From positions 248,001 to 312,000 of the forward strand of contig LNGK01000005.1 of NCBI GenBank assembly GCA_001510575.1: a DNA stretch of 64,000 nucleotides, read 5' to 3'. Position 1 is the stretch's first letter, and each line of letters starts with the position of its first letter. The notes beneath the pieces are model-generated. The model saw only the letters and a program-made list of their open reading frames with translations. It was not told the DNA's origin and ran no database searches. The stretch comes from Knoxdaviesia capensis (Eukaryota; Ascomycota; Sordariomycetes; Microascales; Gondwanamycetaceae). The position numbers were made by a program, and so were the translations under genes. This document shows, in pieces, positions 1 to 11,600 of this stretch.

Positions 1-1282
1 CGGCGGCCTCGAGCATCAGCAGGTCGTTCGCGCCGTCGCCAACGGCCACGACCTGCTCCAGCGCGATGCCCTCGCGCGCGGCAATCTCCACCAGCAGGTC
101 GCGCTTGCGCTCCTGGCCGACAATCAGCCCCGCGACCTCGCCGGTCAGGGTGTTTGTGGCGGGGTCGATGACCACCTCGTTCGCGTGCGCGTAGTCGATG
201 CCCAGCTCGCCGGCCAGCCAGGCGGTGAGCGGCAGGAAGCCGCCCGAGAGCACGGCGGTCTTGACGCCCAGGCGGCGGCACGCGCGCAGCAGCGGGCGCA
301 CGCCGCGCGTGACCTGCAGCACGGGCCGCAGCTGCGTGAAGATGTCGCCCGACAGGCCGCGCAGCAGCGCCACGCGCTCGCGGAACGCCGAGTCGAACTG
401 CAGCTCGCCGAGCATCGCGCGGTGCGTGATGTCGGCGACGCGCGCCGCCAGGTCCGGCGGGTCGGAGATGGTCGCGGCCAGCAGGTCGATCACCTCCTGC
501 GTGATCAGCGTGCTGTCCATGTCGAACACCACCAGGCGCGGGTGGCGCCGCCACAGCGACTCGAGCTGCAGCACCACCTCGACGTTCCACTCGGTCTCGA
601 AGTTGTAGATGGTCTCGTGGCGCCGCAGGTCGCCGACCTTGAGGTGGTCGAGGTAGGGGGCCGGCGAGAAGGTGAACTCGACCACGCGCGGCTTCTCGGG
701 GTTGTCGAGACACCGGTGCGACGAGTGCACCTCGGTCGACCCGGGCGGCAGGTGGAAGGTCGACATGAGGTGCAGGAACGACGCGGTGCAGAAGGGGGAC
801 ACGAACTGGCCGTACAGCTGGTCAAGCGGCTCGACTTCCGACGTCGGCGGCTCGCGGGGGAATGACGAGATGTCGGTGGCCGGCGCCAGGTTCACGAGGT
901 CGGTCTGCGACTGGGCGCGGGCAATGTCTGCCGGATCGGAGGACTCGTCGGTAGCATTGCCATGGTAAAACAGCGTGGCCACCAGCCGGGGCGGCTTGGT
1001 GCCGGGCACCGGGGCACAGTTGGTATGTGAGAGGCTGTGCACGGGGCCCTGGGTGATAACGGGCGGGTCGTCGTTCGACGGGATGCCGGTGAAGGTAGTC
1101 AACGCGGTCGGCACCGGCACGTCTTCGACCACGGCGTCGATGCCGTAGTGGCTGTCGGGATGTTTCGGCGGGCGATACTGCTGGTGGTCCTGCAGGTACG
1201 ACGAGCCACGGCGCATTTCCGGCTTGAGCGTCGGCCGGCCCGGCGAAGTGCGGGCCGCAGCCGGAGCCGTCGACTCAGACAT
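1..1282 (-). CDS. SER2: Phosphoserine phosphatase (HAD family), 3' end outside window
   Basis: It catalyses the last step of the phosphorylated serine pathway, O-phosphoserine to serine plus phosphate, in the cytosol. The minus strand reads from ATG at 1282-1280 without a stop or intron to the window edge, giving 427 visible codons. HAD motif I, FDMDSTLI, has the nucleophile and acid aspartates at residues 254 and 256. A Ser-Gly-Gly motif (LSGGFLPLT) follows, then GQERK with the conserved lysine. GDGANDLLMLEAA at about 415-427 is the Mg-binding motif. About 240 residues precede the phosphatase core; they are poorly conserved to my eye and may hold the regulatory region seen in long SerB proteins. 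Only the last few dozen residues should be missing. It lies head to head with the PAPS reductase gene across 2.6 kb. The family call is secure; the start is the first in-frame ATG. Confidence 0.93.
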   Translation of the reverse strand, partial: MSESTAPAAARTSPGRPTLKPEMRRGSSYLQDHQQYRPPKHPDSHYGIDAVVEDVPVPTALTTFTGIPSNDDPPVITQGPVHSLSHTNCAPVPGTKPPRLVATLFYHGNATDESSDPADIARAQSQTDLVNLAPATDISSFPREPPTSEVEPLDQLYGQFVSPFCTASFLHLMSTFHLPPGSTEVHSSHRCLDNPEKPRVVEFTFSPAPYLDHLKVGDLRRHETIYNFETEWNVEVVLQLESLWRRHPRLVVFDMDSTLITQEVIDLLAATISDPPDLAARVADITHRAMLGELQFDSAFRERVALLRGLSGDIFTQLRPVLQVTRGVRPLLRACRRLGVKTAVLSGGFLPLTAWLAGELGIDYAHANEVVIDPATNTLTGEVAGLIVGQERKRDLLVEIAAREGIALEQVVAVGDGANDLLMLEAA

Positions 1283-3849
1283 AGCTCGGTGTGGAAGGGA
1301 GGATGAGTGTGTGTGTGTGGTGGGTTGGGTGAGTGATATGCCAGCCGACCAACGGAGGATTCCCTCTAGGAAGGCGGAATATGTTCTGAGTGGGGTTCAC
1401 CCAGCTTTGAGCAAGATGATGCTTCTATGTGTCTCACTCCAAGTTTGGGGACGAGGGGGGGGAAATGAACAACAGGAACGAAGCTTCCCGAATCTTCGAA
1501 GGCCAGGAAAAAGGAACAAGTGTAGAAGGCTTCTTTTTTCTCCCTTCCTTTTCCGGGACTTAGCGTCGTCTTCTTCCGAGCTACTTTTGCATGTAGTTTC
1601 AACGGATCTTCAAGGCGGGGTGAAAGAAAAAGAAACTGGCGGTGCTACCGGTCCTCCGGAACAATGCAGAAAATCAAAGTGGCAGCTTTGAGTTGCCCCA
1701 CCATGACGGCGACGAGGAAAATGGCAGCGGCCAAATGTCTGTATGCGTTTTACGCGAGTTTCGGGTTGGTGGGACCGTGTTAGGGTTGGGGTTGGGGTTG
1801 GACAACCACATCGTGTCATGTACTGTAGACGTCGTGTCGGTTGAGAACGTTACTTCCAGCATTCTCATCGTTTGTTTCACCCTCATCTGTCATGTCCTTA
1901 CTGTCAGTCACTGCCTCCATGTGAGATTGCGTCGTCGAAACCACCGTCGAGAGTCGTGCTGTGTAATTAATGTGTCCGCGGCATCGCTTGATACCTGATA
2001 CTTCCGCTCAGACTCCATACAGTCGACCTGACGCCCCAACGAGCGTGGCATGACGTAGGCCACACACATTGCTGAACAAGCCATCCACGTTCTGGAACGT
2101 GGAACTCAGGTTGACAGCGATCTGTCAGCGACGGCAGAGATACGCTTTCACTCTCAATTTTGAGTGAGGACACCGCCGTGCATTACCTCAGTCTGTCGTA
2201 TCTCCCGCCGTGGCCACCGCACCTAGGGTTAAACCCCGGCTTTATCTCAACAAACCCGTTTCGGAGCCATCCGGTGCCGAGCCGAGTATCTGGTACTCGA
2301 CTCCGCTGCGCACTTATCGAGGGGCGAACGTGTACCCACTACTTCCACCTCCGACGAGCCCACTAGCGGCCCCAGCCAATGAACGACGCGGACTTATATT
2401 ACGACAGGCATAGCGTCGATGTCGTGATCGACCATGAACCCGCAATGTTACAGGATGCTGTAGGCAGCGCAGAAAAAGTTTTTTATCGGTATTTGTTGTT
2501 GTGTCTCTTGTTTATTGTAACTCGTTTGCCTGTGTCTCAGGATCTGGCCAGCAGTGTTCGTATACACAGTCAAGTGGGAGAAAGGCCTAGAAGTTACCTG
2601 ACGACTTCTATTTTCAACGAGGGTTCTCTCTGCAGTGGAAAACAACCACCTCTTATAATAGGTCAGTGGTGGGCAGTTTCGCTTTATTGATTGATACACG
2701 GACGGACCCATTCGGCAAGGTTGTCTCTTATACCGTGGCTGTAGTGGAGATTTTTTTTTTCTTCCCACAGATCATCGATGGCGCAATCGACCTGGGAACC
2801 ACATCGGGACCTCCTTAGAACAAAGGAGGGAGAGCAACAACCCAACCCCCAGACACCAAATCACCCAACAGCCAGCACAATTTTTCACAGTTCCTTTTGC
2901 GCATGAATGCTCTGCTTCACCCTGAAAACAGACTGTGTGCCAGATAACGTGAAGCCCGGGGTCTCTGTAGACACTTGTTGAGACGGGAGCGTGTATGTGA
3001 GAGTGAAGCTCGTGGAAAGCTACTAACAACACGACAATGAAAAGCAAAGAAGCAGCAGTCGTAAACCCCGTAGAAGCAACTAGACCACCGGAATCCAGAT
3101 CCCTCTGCTTCGGAGTTACTAATTCCAACGTCCTAGGCCCTGGCTGCCGGAGCATAACTGACACTGTTGCGCAATCCAGTAGGGGCCCCCGACAGGCACT
3201 TACATGTCACTCCCACTCACAGAGCTATTGCGTGATCCCTCCTTAGAAGACTCTAGTCTGTGTGCACAAAACTTTGCTCCCCTCACTCTCTCACTCTTGG
3301 ACTTCTCTCTTCACTTCCTCCTCTCGATTCTTCCTTTCCTCTTTCTCTTCCTCTCTCCCAGAATCTCCTCATAGCTTGGCTGGATTACCTCTTCCTCTGC
3401 CTTTTTGTCGTCATTCCTGAACCTGCATCCAGTGCTTGTATCCCCTATACCTGCAGTGTGTTTGTTCTTCCGCTTGCCTCTCTCTGCCTGTCTAACAGCC
3501 AACCAGACTGCCTCTCTTCTCTGTCTCTCCTCCTCTTAACATTCCGTCCCCCCCTCTTTCTCTCTTTCCATCATCGACCCTCCCCTTCCCGCCCCAGTTC
3601 CTCTCTGCTGTTACCCTGGCTCGTCTGATAAATCAAATCTGATCGGTTCCGCTTCCGGATAAGATTTCAAAGCATCTAATCGTTGATAAAAGAACCCGGT
3701 GCCCAATCTCGTCTGTCCCAAACATTCTTGTCCTCTGATATAAGGCGGAACTCGTGTGACCTACCTTTTGCTGTGTGTCCCCGCCTGTTCTTCCGTTCAA
3801 CACGTCTTCCTCGTTAGACCCCCTTCAACACCAAATACCTCTCTTCACA
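1283..3849. other. Divergent intergenic region between serine phosphatase and PAPS reductase
   Basis: I see no convincing gene in these 2.57 kb; open frames are short and low in complexity. The last 600 bases before the PAPS reductase ATG (about 3260-3849) are pyrimidine-rich on the + strand, as is common in promoters and 5' leaders of filamentous fungi. GATAA words occur at about 3626, 3658 and 3685. They may be GATA-factor sites, but this is only a motif match. Confidence 0.6.
1779..1801 (+). repeat. Degenerate telomere-like G-rich repeat
   Basis: One TTAGGG unit is followed by three TTGGGG-like units in tandem. It resembles a short interstitial telomeric tract. Chance cannot be excluded at this length. 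Confidence 0.4.
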
Positions 3850-4857
3850 ATGTCTCAACACGAGATTGTATCGACTTCGGTGGCTTCCGATGCCGCTTCC
3901 GAGGCCCAGCTCAGCACCGTCAGCTCATCCGCTCACCTCAACGACTCGGGATATCTCTCCACCACCAGCAGCGACTCGGAGGACGCCTCGTCGCGGCCAA
4001 AGACTAAGGGCGACCTGCCTAAGGTGGTTCTCTCCAGCGCCCACCTGGACTACCTGAACAACCAGCTCGAGCACATGCAGCCCGTCGACATCCTGCGCTT
4101 CGCCCTCGTGCTCTTCCCCAACCTGTACCAGTCGACCGCCCTGGGCCTGACCGGGCTGGTCACCCTGGACATGCTCTCCAAGATCCAGGCCGAGAACCCG
4201 CACACGCCGCGCGTCGAGGTGTTCTTCCTGGACACGCTCTTCCACTTCGAGGAGACCTATGACCTGCTGGACCGCGTGCGGGCCCGCTACGCGGACAACA
4301 AGTTCCACGTGTTCAAGCCGCTGGGCGCCGAGACCGCCGCCGAGTTCGACGCCACGTACGGCGACAAGCTGTACGAGACCATGCCGGACCTGTACGACTG
4401 GGTGGCCAAGGTCGAGCCGCTGCAGCGCGCCTACTCGGAGCTGAACGTGGCCGCCGTGCTGACGGGCCGCCGCCGGTCGCAGGGCGGCGGCCGCAACCGC
4501 ATCCCCGTGGTCGAGATCGACGACGAGCGCGGCGTGGTCAAGATCAACCCCATGGCCAACTGGTCGTTCGACCAGGTCATGGCCTATGTGCGCGAGCACA
4601 ATGTGCCGTACAACGCCCTGCTCGACCGCGGATACAAGTCCGTCGGCGACTGGCACTCGACGAGCCCCGTTGCCGCGGGCGAGGACGAGCGCGCCGGCCG
4701 CTGGAAGGGCCAGAGCAAGACCGAGTGCGGCATCCACAACCGCAAGTCGCGTTATGCCCATGTGTCGACCGTGTCGAGCCAGGTCGATCTGACCAAGGCG
4801 TCGTCCGAGCAGAGTGTTCCTGCCGATGAGCAGAGCCTGCCTCTGGTGCATGTGTAG
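3850..4857 (+). CDS. MET16: Phosphoadenylyl-sulfate (PAPS) reductase
   Basis: It reduces 3'-phosphoadenylyl sulfate to sulfite using thioredoxin, the third step of assimilatory sulfate reduction, in the cytosol. It is a single exon of 335 residues. A Ser-rich N-terminus (about 1-55) precedes the adenine nucleotide alpha-hydrolase-like fold. That fold starts around FALVLFPNLYQSTALGLTGL (about 79-98), the substrate-binding loop, and continues with FFLDTLFHFEE. The C-terminal motif KTECGIHNRKSRYAHV carries the single catalytic cysteine at residue 293. The APS-reductase-type extra Cys pairs that bind an iron-sulfur cluster are not apparent, which fits the PAPS-specific fungal type. The start at 3850 sits in a CACAATG context after a pyrimidine-rich leader. 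The open frame extends 25 codons upstream only from a GTG, so 3850 is the first in-frame ATG. The Aspergillus nidulans equivalent is known as sA. Confidence 0.95.
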   Translation: MSQHEIVSTSVASDAASEAQLSTVSSSAHLNDSGYLSTTSSDSEDASSRPKTKGDLPKVVLSSAHLDYLNNQLEHMQPVDILRFALVLFPNLYQSTALGLTGLVTLDMLSKIQAENPHTPRVEVFFLDTLFHFEETYDLLDRVRARYADNKFHVFKPLGAETAAEFDATYGDKLYETMPDLYDWVAKVEPLQRAYSELNVAAVLTGRRRSQGGGRNRIPVVEIDDERGVVKINPMANWSFDQVMAYVREHNVPYNALLDRGYKSVGDWHSTSPVAAGEDERAGRWKGQSKTECGIHNRKSRYAHVSTVSSQVDLTKASSEQSVPADEQSLPLVHV

Positions 4858-6267
4858 AGAGAGCATTGGCTCGCTTGCGTATATTGTTATGATTGAAATG
4901 ATTCCCATCTGCTTTTCGCCTTTCTTCTTATTATATGTCCTCAGTCATTTCGAGACCCGAGTTCCCTCTTGTTCTCCTATTACCATCATTTTTTGGGCTT
5001 TGGTTTGCTATGCAGTCATACTTACTGTTTTTCTGTTTCGTTCTGGGTTCCGGCGTTTGAAGTTAACGGCTGTTTGTAATTTGGATATATATCATTTGAT
5101 AAAATGGGAGACCCATGATTCGAGCTGACGCTGCATATCATACTGCTAGCATGAGTGAGCATAGAGTGAACTGAATACATAAAAAACCAAACTCTTATAA
5201 TCTCGTGTGGGCTGTGAATGTGAGCTGTAACCTGGTGGAGAACCGACGTGGGAGGAGGGCCGAACGTAAGCTTAAGGTATGAACGATGCATGCATCTCGC
5301 TTTCAAGACCGAGAGAGTTGGTATGTTGCGGCATTCTTCCTCCGATATGGCCTCCCCGAAATGAGAGTCTAGACTCCGAAACCGGATCCACTCCGGGAAG
5401 GAGGGGAACCGAGTTGGAGGCACACGACCGGGACCACATCGGAGTCTCTTGCATTCTGGACAGAATCGGGTGCGGATGCATCGTACCACCATAATTCGGA
5501 GTTTAACGTCGACATCCAACGAAACGCAGAGGAAGAGAAGAGATGTAGTCGGAAGAAGCAGTCTCGGGTCATCTGATAAGATTAGAGCCGCCAAAACTCG
5601 TCCCCTCCGGACTAACGTTGTGCGGACACGTGATTTCGGTGAGCCTTGGGTTTAACAGGCCGCCTTGTGGATTTTTTGACGGGTTAAGAGGCTCAATATC
5701 TGCATGTTAAGTGCCATATAACCAGAGGCCTATTTTTGTGGTTTTTCTAGACAATCGGAGAGATTCTAGATTCCAGATAGAGAGCTTTGCGTTTTGAGGG
5801 GAAGCCTGGGCCAGATGTATCTGTACAGTTGCCGGAGGGACATTTGCAGTGTTGGTTTGAGAACAAATGGATTGTGCAATGGGACACTTGTACGTATGAA
5901 CCGAGGAATCCAAGATATTGTTGGGACTTATATTCCGGGAGCAGCAAAGTATTTTGTGTTCCTATGCATAGTAAAACGGTGAAGAAGGAGCGACGGTGAT
6001 GTGAGACGAGAGAGGGATGGAAGGTGGCTAAATATATATGGCCAGTGAATTTTATAGGCCCTCGAGATTCTCTTTCTCACCCACAAAAACCGTGAAAATT
6101 GGTGACAGTTTATCTAGAATATCTAAATGAAAGTTCTCTCCCTTGTCGTTGGGAAATTCCAGCTCACGAATCACCTCCTGGTCTCTGGTTGAAATACATA
6201 AAAGACCCGGCGTGGAGCTGCTTGCACCAGCTCATATCAGCCCTCCCCTCCCCCACTATCTGACACC
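4858..6267. other. Intergenic region with no recognised gene
   Basis: This holds the 3' flank of the PAPS reductase gene and the upstream region of TYW3. The only long frame (about 190 codons, minus strand, 5022-5594) has no recognisable domain and looks like chance. An ATCTGATAA word at about 5571 matches the consensus usually given for SreA-type GATA factors, but no iron gene lies beside it. Confidence 0.5.
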
Positions 6268-7482
6268 ATGCCGCAGCTCGCCCCCCGCAACGCCTTCACG
6301 GCGCGCAAAGACAAGATCCTCAGCGCGCTGGCCGTCCCGGACACGGAGTACTCCGACCTGTCGCCGAAAGGCTCGGTCGACGCCGGCATCCGGGACCTGC
6401 TGGCGGAGATCAACGCCATCGACGGCTTCGTGACTACGAGCAGCTGTGCGGGGCGAATCAGCGTGTTCCTCGAAGGGCATCGGAGCAAGAGTGCCGGGGG
6501 TGTGGTCGCTGGTGACGGCGGTGATGTGGAGGACGACGAGGGCGTGCTGGGGACTGTGGCCGGGCCCGGCGGCAAGGGCGGCGGTGGGCGGTGGTTGTTC
6601 ATCTCGCATGATCCGCTGGTGCTCGATACGGCGTCGGGGGATGAGGGGGACGTCACGACGGCGTTGGGGCTGGAGAACGCACACAGTAGTGAACCGGCGT
6701 GCAGCTTGAGTTCTGCCGAGTGCGATATGAGGCTTGTGCACTTTAAATTCGAGCCGATGGTGCGTTTGCATGTCCATGTCCTTGCCTGTGTTTCCAGCTA
6801 ACCTGACGGGTTCTGGCAGATTCTCCATGTGCTCACCGCCTCGCCAAAGTACGCCCAGCTCCTCCTCCGCTGCGCACTCCAAGCGGGCTTCCGCGAGAGC
6901 GGCGCCCTCAACATCGCCCCCTCGACAGCGAAGCAGCCGACGATGCCGATGGTGGCCGTGCGGACCATGGGCCTGGGATTCGAGTCCCTGGTGGCCGAGA
7001 TGGCGCACGCCGACGCCGCCCACCACACCTGCAGGCCGCTCGTGACCCCGTCGTACCTGCGCATGCTGGTCGCGCTGGCCGCCCAGCGCTTCGCCGACAA
7101 CACCAAGCGCATCCAGCGCTTCCGCGACGAGCTCCGCCAGACCATCATGCAGATGGTCGCCGCGCGCGACCCCGCCGCCGCGGGCGACCTCCCGGACACC
7201 GTCGACTGGGAGCGCCTGCCGATGGACGCCAGCGGTGACCTGGCCGACGGGCTGTGGGTCACGCCGCGCCGCGGGAAGGACGGCACGCAGTGGGAGAACG
7301 CGCGGCAGCGGCGCAACCGCAAGCGCGCCGAGGGCCAGCGGCTGCAGAAGGAGATTGCCGAGAAGAAGAAGCTGGATGTGCCGGCTGCGGCGGTGGGGGA
7401 GGACGACGAGGTGCACTACGAGTTGGTGTCGTTGTCGGATACTTCGATTGAGATACTCGGCGCGGAGACCTATGATCTATAG
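6268..7482 (+). CDS. TYW3: tRNA wybutosine-synthesizing protein 3 (TYW3), 2 exons
   Basis: TYW3 is an S-adenosylmethionine-dependent N4-methyltransferase acting on the wybutosine precursor at G37 of tRNA-Phe, which helps keep the reading frame. The model is exons 6268-6759 and 6820-7482, joined in phase 0 across a 60-nt intron. The intron has GTGCGT at its start, a GCTAAC branch-like sequence and GGCAG at its end. The predicted protein is 384 residues. TYW3 family signatures are visible: the early TTSSCAGRISVF (about 56-67), GRWLFISHDPL, RLVHFKFEP just before the intron, ILHVLTASPKYAQLLL just after it, and VAVRTMGLGFESLV. A Gly/Asp-rich insert of about 35 residues separates the SCAGR and RWLFISH motifs. 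The C-terminus is charged and helical. It converges with the MIC19 gene; the stop codons are about 440 bases apart. Confidence 0.9.
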
Positions 7483-7925
7483 ACCGTTATGAATACTAGG
7501 CACGAGTCTGCGATCTTAGCTATCTTGTGAAGCAGGTCTGATTCAATGCAAATGATGAAACGTGGAAGTATATATCTCTAACCAGCCCAGTAGAATGATA
7601 CAGTGGGAGAGCTGGGTTCTTGCCCTTTCTTTTTTTTCTTTTTTCTTTTCTTCGTTTGGAGACATTGGTGGAATTACTCGTACACAACCTCCCGGCCTTC
7701 TAGACTTTGGACCTCGTCCGACTCTAACGGGGAACATATGACGAAAGAGAGAAACAAGAAAAAAGGAGACACCATCTCCGACGAAAACAAGAAACCAACG
7801 ACGCGCTCGCCCTTCGAAAGATCAAAACGGCAGATAAAGAACTTTCGAAAAAGACAGGACCAAAAAGGAAACCAATGGAGACAGAGACAAGAGACGGAGA
7901 AAGCACACCGAGGCTAAACCGCCCC
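7483..7925. other. Convergent 3' flank between TYW3 and MIC19
   Basis: This is 443 bases of low-complexity sequence with T-rich (about 7622-7650) and A-rich stretches. It presumably holds both 3' untranslated regions and polyadenylation sites. No gene is seen. Confidence 0.5.
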
Positions 7926-8694
7926 TCACGACACGACCTTGCTCATCCACTCCCGCTCCATCTTCTCCACCTCGTCCTTGAAGGCCTTGACCTCGTCGGC
8001 ACACACGAGCGGCTGGCGGTTATTATCCCGCAGACACGCCACCACGCCGGCGCGCGCCGCCTCGACGGCAGCCGGCACCTCGCGCAGCGGCTTCAGGCCC
8101 GCGAGCTTCGTGCGCAGCGTCTCGACGTCGCGCGCCACCGTGTGGCGCGACAGCGCCGCGTCGGGCTCGGCTGCGGGCGTTTGCGAGAGCCGGTCGCCGG
8201 CTTCGCGGAGGGCCGAGGCGCTCGCCGCGCTGTGCTTGCGCAGCTCTTCGGCTACGCGCGCCTGGATGTACCGGTCGAGCAGGCGTGCTCTCGAGGCGTC
8301 GGTCTAGATTGGAGCGGTGGCCGAGGCGGGTTAGTGAGCTGTTCCACGTGCACTGGTGCCCCTTCAGTCTGGCTTGCCAGATACGGCTGAAGATTATCGG
8401 TTATGCGGTATATATCAGCCGGACACGGGGATTCGTACCTCGTTGGGAGCTTGGAGAGAGTCGAGAATGGCCTTCGTGGCTCCCGTAGGAGCAGCGGATC
8501 TATTGCAAGAGAATATCACGGGTTAGTCTTGTTTGAATATCACCGGCGACCTCGGCCCCCCGGAACCGGCCCCGGGGCGGCCCCAGAGCCACCCCGCCGA
8601 AATCCCGGCATCATAGTCGGCAAAACCAAGGGATCGCTTACGCCAGATCCTGTGGCGGCGCCGGCAAGGCAGCTTTCGATCCACTGGCGCCCAT
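7926..8694 (-). CDS. MIC19: MICOS complex subunit MIC19-like protein, 3 exons
   Basis: This is a likely peripheral inner-membrane subunit of MICOS, which shapes mitochondrial crista junctions. The model on the minus strand is exons 8694-8642, 8499-8439 and 8303-7926, giving 163 residues. The introns have GTAAGC/GTACGA donors, CTAAC branch sequences and AATAG/TCTAG acceptors, and the phases agree. The N-terminus MGASGSK is a classic N-myristoylation signal, as in fungal MIC19 (Pfam DUF1690 to my knowledge). The middle is charged and helical. Near the C-terminus there are two cysteines spaced C-x10-C, followed by a Lys/Glu-rich helix, which resembles a CHCH-type disulfide pair. The exon 1 donor overlaps the codon after the basic/Pro segment. 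Family assignment rests on architecture and recalled similarity, so a different small CHCH-like protein remains possible. Confidence 0.72.
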
Positions 8695-11600
8695 TGCTGC
8701 TGCTGTGTGTATGTATGGATGCGTTCGTTTGTCGTCAACTGGAAGCTTCCCCGAAATTCGGCGACGGGCAGGCAGATCAACGAGCGACCGTAGGAGGAGA
8801 AACAAGAAAGGACAATGAGGGAGAAAAAGAAACAAAAAAGGCCGTCAAGAAGTGACGTTCAAACGGTCCAGCCTCACAGATCTCGAATTCGATAGACGTG
8901 GGAAGATCACTATCATCGTCATTTTTTCGGATCCGAGGTCCATTGGCATGATGCTCGATTTTTCCAAGCAAACATGCGCGAAAAGTGAATTAGCCGCGCT
9001 GATTGGTTGGATGTTCCGATGTGGGCCCGGCCCTGAATCGCGGTCCAGCCACAGCGCCACACTCTCCCGCCACAGCGTCCTGCCAACATTTCGTGAGGTT
9101 TGGGTTTAACCCTTTAATCTCGTCAATGATCCAACCGTCCAACATTCCGTTGTCCGAGTAATGCCTTGGCCTTCAGTTCGTTCTTCGGAAACTGCAAATA
9201 TTGCCTACACGCTGCAAACCCGTCGCAACAAGCCACAATGCGCACCGCAGATTCATCAGGTTACTGTCCGGGGATGCTAGGAAAACTGCCAGTCCACGGT
9301 GTTAACGAGCGATTCCTTCGCAATCGGCCGAAGAAGGCCTTTGCTCCCACGGTTCGTCTTAGATGACCAGGAGAGCGCCTCCGCAACGCCTAATAATTTT
9401 AGGATCTCTTCCAAGTCAGATTCCACGGAGGACCGGCGGGATTGGAGCCACGACTGAAGCTACGACTGATCGTCTGGTTGACTCTGCGAGGGTTCCCTTT
9501 CAATTGTATTTGCGGTTTTGGTCTCAGTCTGTTTGTGTACAATGTACACGATATGACATGAGGACGCCGAATGCACGCCGACGACCTTTGGCAATTGCGG
9601 GATTGACTTGCTACTCGTCGGGACGCGTGTGCTTTATCTTCTTATCTTCTCTCTATGACATCGTGCTGGCGCCAGGACGAGTTTGTACTCGAAGATGTCT
9701 CTTTGCCGTCACCCTAGATGATGGTGGGCAATAAAGGTTCCTTCGGGCATCAGTGCGGCTGCATGATGCAATTTCCTGTGCGATAAGAAAGACGCACTTG
9801 GGCGTGATACCATCCGATTTTTCCCAGACTAGTCAGTCACACTCGTTCATGATTTAGATCTTCACCCTGAATGGGCATACCGGCCGAGTTCTGTATTGTG
9901 CTCACCTGTATCCATACGGAAAAGGGGAATAACTAACTGCCCACAGAAGAAGAGGGGGTTCGAGAACTTGCCGCTTTGTGCCCCCGTATCCAGGTTCTCC
10001 AAGGTGAATCCCAGTATGCCAGGCGGACTTTCACCGTCCCGCGGGATTCCGCCAGCCGTCGCGTTTGACAGGAGAAGATAGGTTGGCAACAGTCGACACT
10101 TGTGCCAATAGTGACTTAGACGCCCTCTTGTCGGTCTTGTTCAGATAAGGAGGCCTGCACTTTCTGTGTTGGTAGTAGTAGTACAGCATATCTTCATACA
10201 GTACTTCCTTAGTGCCCAGGAATCGCGGGAACATATTCACACCATGGATAGGCAGTGTTCTCTTGTCGTCCATTCCAGACCTACCTATACGTTACCAACC
10301 TATTTTCAGGCTAGCCATACTACCGGGAGATATATACGAGCTTGGAAGAGGCTGGAGAGCTTCCAGACTAGTCAATAGCGGCTCCGGGTTCTCTTCACAC
10401 CTTTCGAAAGGTTAGGTTCACCGTAAAAGCCTGTCGCGTGTCGTCGAACGACCACAACATCGCCATTCCCGGCAGGGAACGAGAAGAGACACGGTGGCGA
10501 ACGACGGTAAGGCAACTAGAGCAAAAAACCCGCAAAAACAAACTGGAGAATCTCTGCCAACGAGGCCATTTACACGCGGAGCTATTGAACTTGTTCGTAT
10601 GATATATGTGTATGAATAGAAGAGGGCCTCCCTCCCTCCAGCCTCTTTCGTGGACCCGGGACGGACTTTAGGAGAGAAAGGGGGAGAGGGGAAAGACGCA
10701 AGCACTCTACGACATGAACTCTGAAGCTTTCCCTCGACGGCTTTATCGTATCATTGCCATTCCAGAAAAAGCCACCGGAGAAAAAGAAAACCAGCAGGGT
10801 GTTTGTTGCCCCTTGCCTTGGCCGTGCACACCAGTGGAGTTGGTGAACAAGCCCAGCGACCAATCGTCGAATGGCGACATTTGCATAAGCTGGGAACAGT
10901 GCATGTTTAGTGGGCTTCTCCACTGTTGTGCCCCTGACTCTGGCAGCTGTAGCGCAGTGTTGTTAAGATCACTACCTAAGTCAGGGCAGAGGCGAGTCCG
11001 ATGACGAAGATCACGGTGGGATACGAGGAGAGAGAGTCCAGGTTGAGTCAACAAACAGACACGCACGCCGTATAAGGACACGAGGAGAGAGAAAGCCGTG
11101 TGCTCACCGGCAAGAAACGAGCACCGGACGATGACGAGGAAGCAATGCGGAACAAGGAGAGCATTGTGCTTATTCCCCTCGCAGTGTTCACTTTCACCGT
11201 GTTATGCATCTGTCCGCAACACACGTCAGCGTAAAGAGGTCAAGAGCCCAGGAATCCGTCCCAAGAACCAAGAAAAGGACAGCCCTCAAACATCTCACGG
11301 GAGATAAGTTAATAAAAACCGGGCATTTCTGGACGGCCAGATCCCTTTGCAAGGGGCTGGAGCCCGCAGGTACGTACCCAGGTGTAGGTCGACTGGTAAT
11401 CCGGCGATTTTATTGGCTCTGCTTCTCCCGCCAGCCACCAACGAAGGAATCATTCAGGCACCGTTAAACAGCAAAGACCAAGAAAACGGAAGGCCCATGC
11501 TGCCATTCGCTCCTTCCTCCCCTGCAGTAGCCCCTCTTGGACCCTGTTCTTGGTGTTTCAGAAGTTTTTGCTGGTCTTTGCTGGATTCGATCGAAAGATG

